The translations under genes were made by a program, and so were the position numbers. The notes under the pieces are model-generated. The model was not told where the DNA came from. It saw only the letters and a list, made by a program, of their open reading frames with translations, and ran no database searches. DNA of 64,000 bases from Flammeovirgaceae bacterium (GTDB lineage Bacteria; Bacteroidota; Bacteroidia; Cytophagales; Cyclobacteriaceae), in the NCBI GenBank assembly GCA_024638265.1, contig JAHEKQ010000002.1, forward strand, positions 33,785-97,784, in the 5' to 3' direction. The first letter of the stretch is position 1. Each line of letters opens with the position of its first letter. Of this stretch, positions 62,418-64,000 are shown in pieces.

Positions 62418-64000
62418 ATGAGCGAACCCTTACTTAATGCCATCATAAAGCTTTTCGCAATTGTCGCAAAGGAAGATGAAGTCACAGAGGATGAACGAGA
62501 CGAGATTAAATTATTCCTCGATGATAATGTCTCAACAGAAGCAAAGGAAAAATACCTGAAGGACTTCGATAGTTATTGTGAAAAAATCCTCTCCCAACAA
62601 GACAGCAACGAAGAAGAGTACCGGAATATTGACGAGTTGTGTACCGAGATCAATGCAGAACTTACTCAGAAACAGAAAATGGTCATTATTATTCAACTCA
62701 TAGGAATAATTCTGGCAGACGGTAAAATTTCTGATCGGGAAGAGGAGTTGGTCAATTATATTGGTTCAAGTTTTAATATTTCCAATGATGAGATTGGACT
62801 TATCAAGCAATTTTTTACCTCCGATTCCTCGCTAAAAGTTAATTCCCAGTCAATTTTAATTGTCGATGGGGAAGAGAAAGCTCAACAACTTCATTATAAA
62901 CATCTCTTAAGGAAAGGGTTGGATGGGTTTATTTCCATTATCTACTTGTCCAATTCGGAGAGCCTGTTTGTCAGATATATAGGTCAGTCTGATCTCTATC
63001 TGAACGGGGTGCCTTTGGCCCAGAGTAAGATAAGGGTCTTTGGAGTGGGGAGCACGATTAGGGGGGAAGGCTTCGAACCCGTGTACTATGGTGACGTCAT
63101 CTCTCAATTCATCGATACATCAGGAGTCCCGAGGATATCCTTTGAAGCGGAGAATATTTCATTCCAGTTTCCCAACGGCAAGCTTGGACTCAGAAATATC
63201 TCGATAAAGGAGGAGTCCGGTGGATTGATCGGTTTAATGGGGGCTTCAGGTGCCGGGAAGTCCACCCTGCTAAATGTCCTTAATGGTGCTGATGCGCCTT
63301 CTGAAGGCAAGGTATTGATCAATGGTGTCGATATCCACAAAGAGAAGAGCCTGATAGAAGGTGTTATTGGCTTTGTACCACAAGACGACTTGTTAATTGA
63401 AGACCTCACCGTCTACCAAAACCTGTACTATGCCGGCAAATTATGTTTCAGGGATCTTTCGGAATCTGAACTGGATGATTTGGTCACAAAAACATTGAGT
63501 AGTCTTGGCCTGCTTGAAACCCGTGACCTGAAAGTCGGATCACCCTTACAAAAAACTATAAGTGGCGGACAGAGGAAGCGGCTCAACATAGGACTTGAGT
63601 TGCTTAGAGAACCTTCGGTTTTATTTGTCGATGAGCCCACTTCAGGGCTATCATCCAGGGATTCGGAAAACATAATGGACCTCCTGAAGGAATTGTCCTT
63701 GAAGGGAAAACTCATTTTTGTTGTAATCCACCAACCCTCATCAGACATATTCAAGATGTTTGATAAACTCGTCATTCTCGATACGGGGGGATACCAGATC
63801 TACTATGGTAATCCCGTTGAAGCGGTTGTTTACTTCAAGAACATTATTAAAATGCTTTCAAGTGAGCAGGGTGAATGTATTACCTGCGGTAATGTCAACC
63901 CTGAACAGATATTTAACATCATTGAGACCAAGGTCATTGATGAGTATGGAAACTTTACCGATGAAAGGAAGGTATCGCCCGAAAAATGGAATGAATATTT
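62418..64000 (+). CDS. TerB-like domain fused to an ABCG-type ABC ATPase (5' part)
   Basis: The open frame runs from ATG 62418 off the window (at least 527 aa). Residues about 1-130 are TerB-like with two acidic metal-binding-type segments (KEDEVTEDERDEIKLFL; ILADGKISDREEELVNYI). A middle part (about 140-225) is beta-rich with SILIVDGEEKAQQ and YLNGVPLAQS, perhaps FHA-like. The ATPase (about 240-450) has Walker A GASGAGKST, Q loop PQDD, signature SGGQRKR and Walker B VLFVDEPTSG. The permease half expected of ABCG proteins would be downstream. Substrate is unknown. Confidence 0.85.
   Translation, partial: MSEPLLNAIIKLFAIVAKEDEVTEDERDEIKLFLDDNVSTEAKEKYLKDFDSYCEKILSQQDSNEEEYRNIDELCTEINAELTQKQKMVIIIQLIGIILADGKISDREEELVNYIGSSFNISNDEIGLIKQFFTSDSSLKVNSQSILIVDGEEKAQQLHYKHLLRKGLDGFISIIYLSNSESLFVRYIGQSDLYLNGVPLAQSKIRVFGVGSTIRGEGFEPVYYGDVISQFIDTSGVPRISFEAENISFQFPNGKLGLRNISIKEESGGLIGLMGASGAGKSTLLNVLNGADAPSEGKVLINGVDIHKEKSLIEGVIGFVPQDDLLIEDLTVYQNLYYAGKLCFRDLSESELDDLVTKTLSSLGLLETRDLKVGSPLQKTISGGQRKRLNIGLELLREPSVLFVDEPTSGLSSRDSENIMDLLKELSLKGKLIFVVIHQPSSDIFKMFDKLVILDTGGYQIYYGNPVEAVVYFKNIIKMLSSEQGECITCGNVNPEQIFNIIETKVIDEYGNFTDERKVSPEKWNEY

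Noticed and set aside
1-64000. Prophage, integrase, insertion sequence, rRNA or tRNA genes
   Set aside because: No transposase or integrase motif and no tRNA-like cloverleaf or rRNA segment was seen while reading both strands by eye.

Overview
The window is chromosomal DNA from a member of the Bacteroidota, most likely a marine or soil Cytophagales-type bacterium. Evidence for this is the complete his operon in the order GDCBHAF(IE), a TonB-dependent receptor with an N-terminal carboxypeptidase-like domain, lipoproteins with short lipoboxes, YtxH, DUF983 and DUF420 proteins, MenA, TAnnTTTG-type -7 boxes, and few clear Shine-Dalgarno sites. It looks like ordinary chromosome. I see no insertion sequence, prophage, CRISPR array, rRNA or tRNA gene.

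Region by region. 0-5 kb: the 3' end of an M55 D-aminopeptidase, a secreted M28 peptidase, a CsgG/LpoB-like secreted protein, a small lipoprotein and a membrane-anchored diheme cytochrome c. 5-10.2 kb: an HTH protein divergent from a sphingosine-1-phosphate lyase and a TonB-dependent receptor, which look like a two-gene operon. 10.2-16 kb: a secreted M20 amidohydrolase divergent from a Tat-exported HisC-like aminotransferase, a broken membrane-protein gene, an M23 lipoprotein, an alkaline-ceramidase-family membrane protein and YtxH. 16.2-21.9 kb: a light-repair cluster (unknown 139-aa protein, DUF2256, DUF429, FeS photolyase, Cry-DASH) facing an SDR and an AraC regulator. 22-26.5 kb: a secreted protein, a block of tandem repeats, cysS-yidD-TPR protein and an M23 peptidase. 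26.5-33.6 kb: the his operon, preceded by a leader peptide with four consecutive His codons and a full set of alternative hairpins. 33.6-44.6 kb: a minus-strand run of OtsAB, a large outer-membrane barrel, a 1222-aa sensor kinase and a cytochrome-oxidase-assembly-like group. 44.7-53.6 kb: a serine hydrolase, CBS, menA, argS, then a deoxyhypusine-synthase-like protein and an arginase divergent from an arginine decarboxylase (polyamine synthesis). 53.7-64 kb: YfhO, an N-acyl-D-amino-acid deacylase, a flavin disulfide reductase, egtB-egtD (ergothioneine), a lipoprotein and the start of a TerB-ABC ATPase fusion.

The clearest regulatory element is the his attenuator at about 26.47-26.62 kb, which can be read by eye. 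The most suggestive uncharacterised unit is the S1P lyase/TonB receptor operon with its divergent regulator, with a ceramidase-family gene about 5 kb beyond its end. It may be a sphingolipid uptake or degradation module. The other candidate systems are the photolyase cluster with a predicted RNase H-fold protein and an unknown 139-aa protein, and the large sensor kinase overlapping an outer-membrane barrel. No homology search was run. Family names rest on motif recognition.
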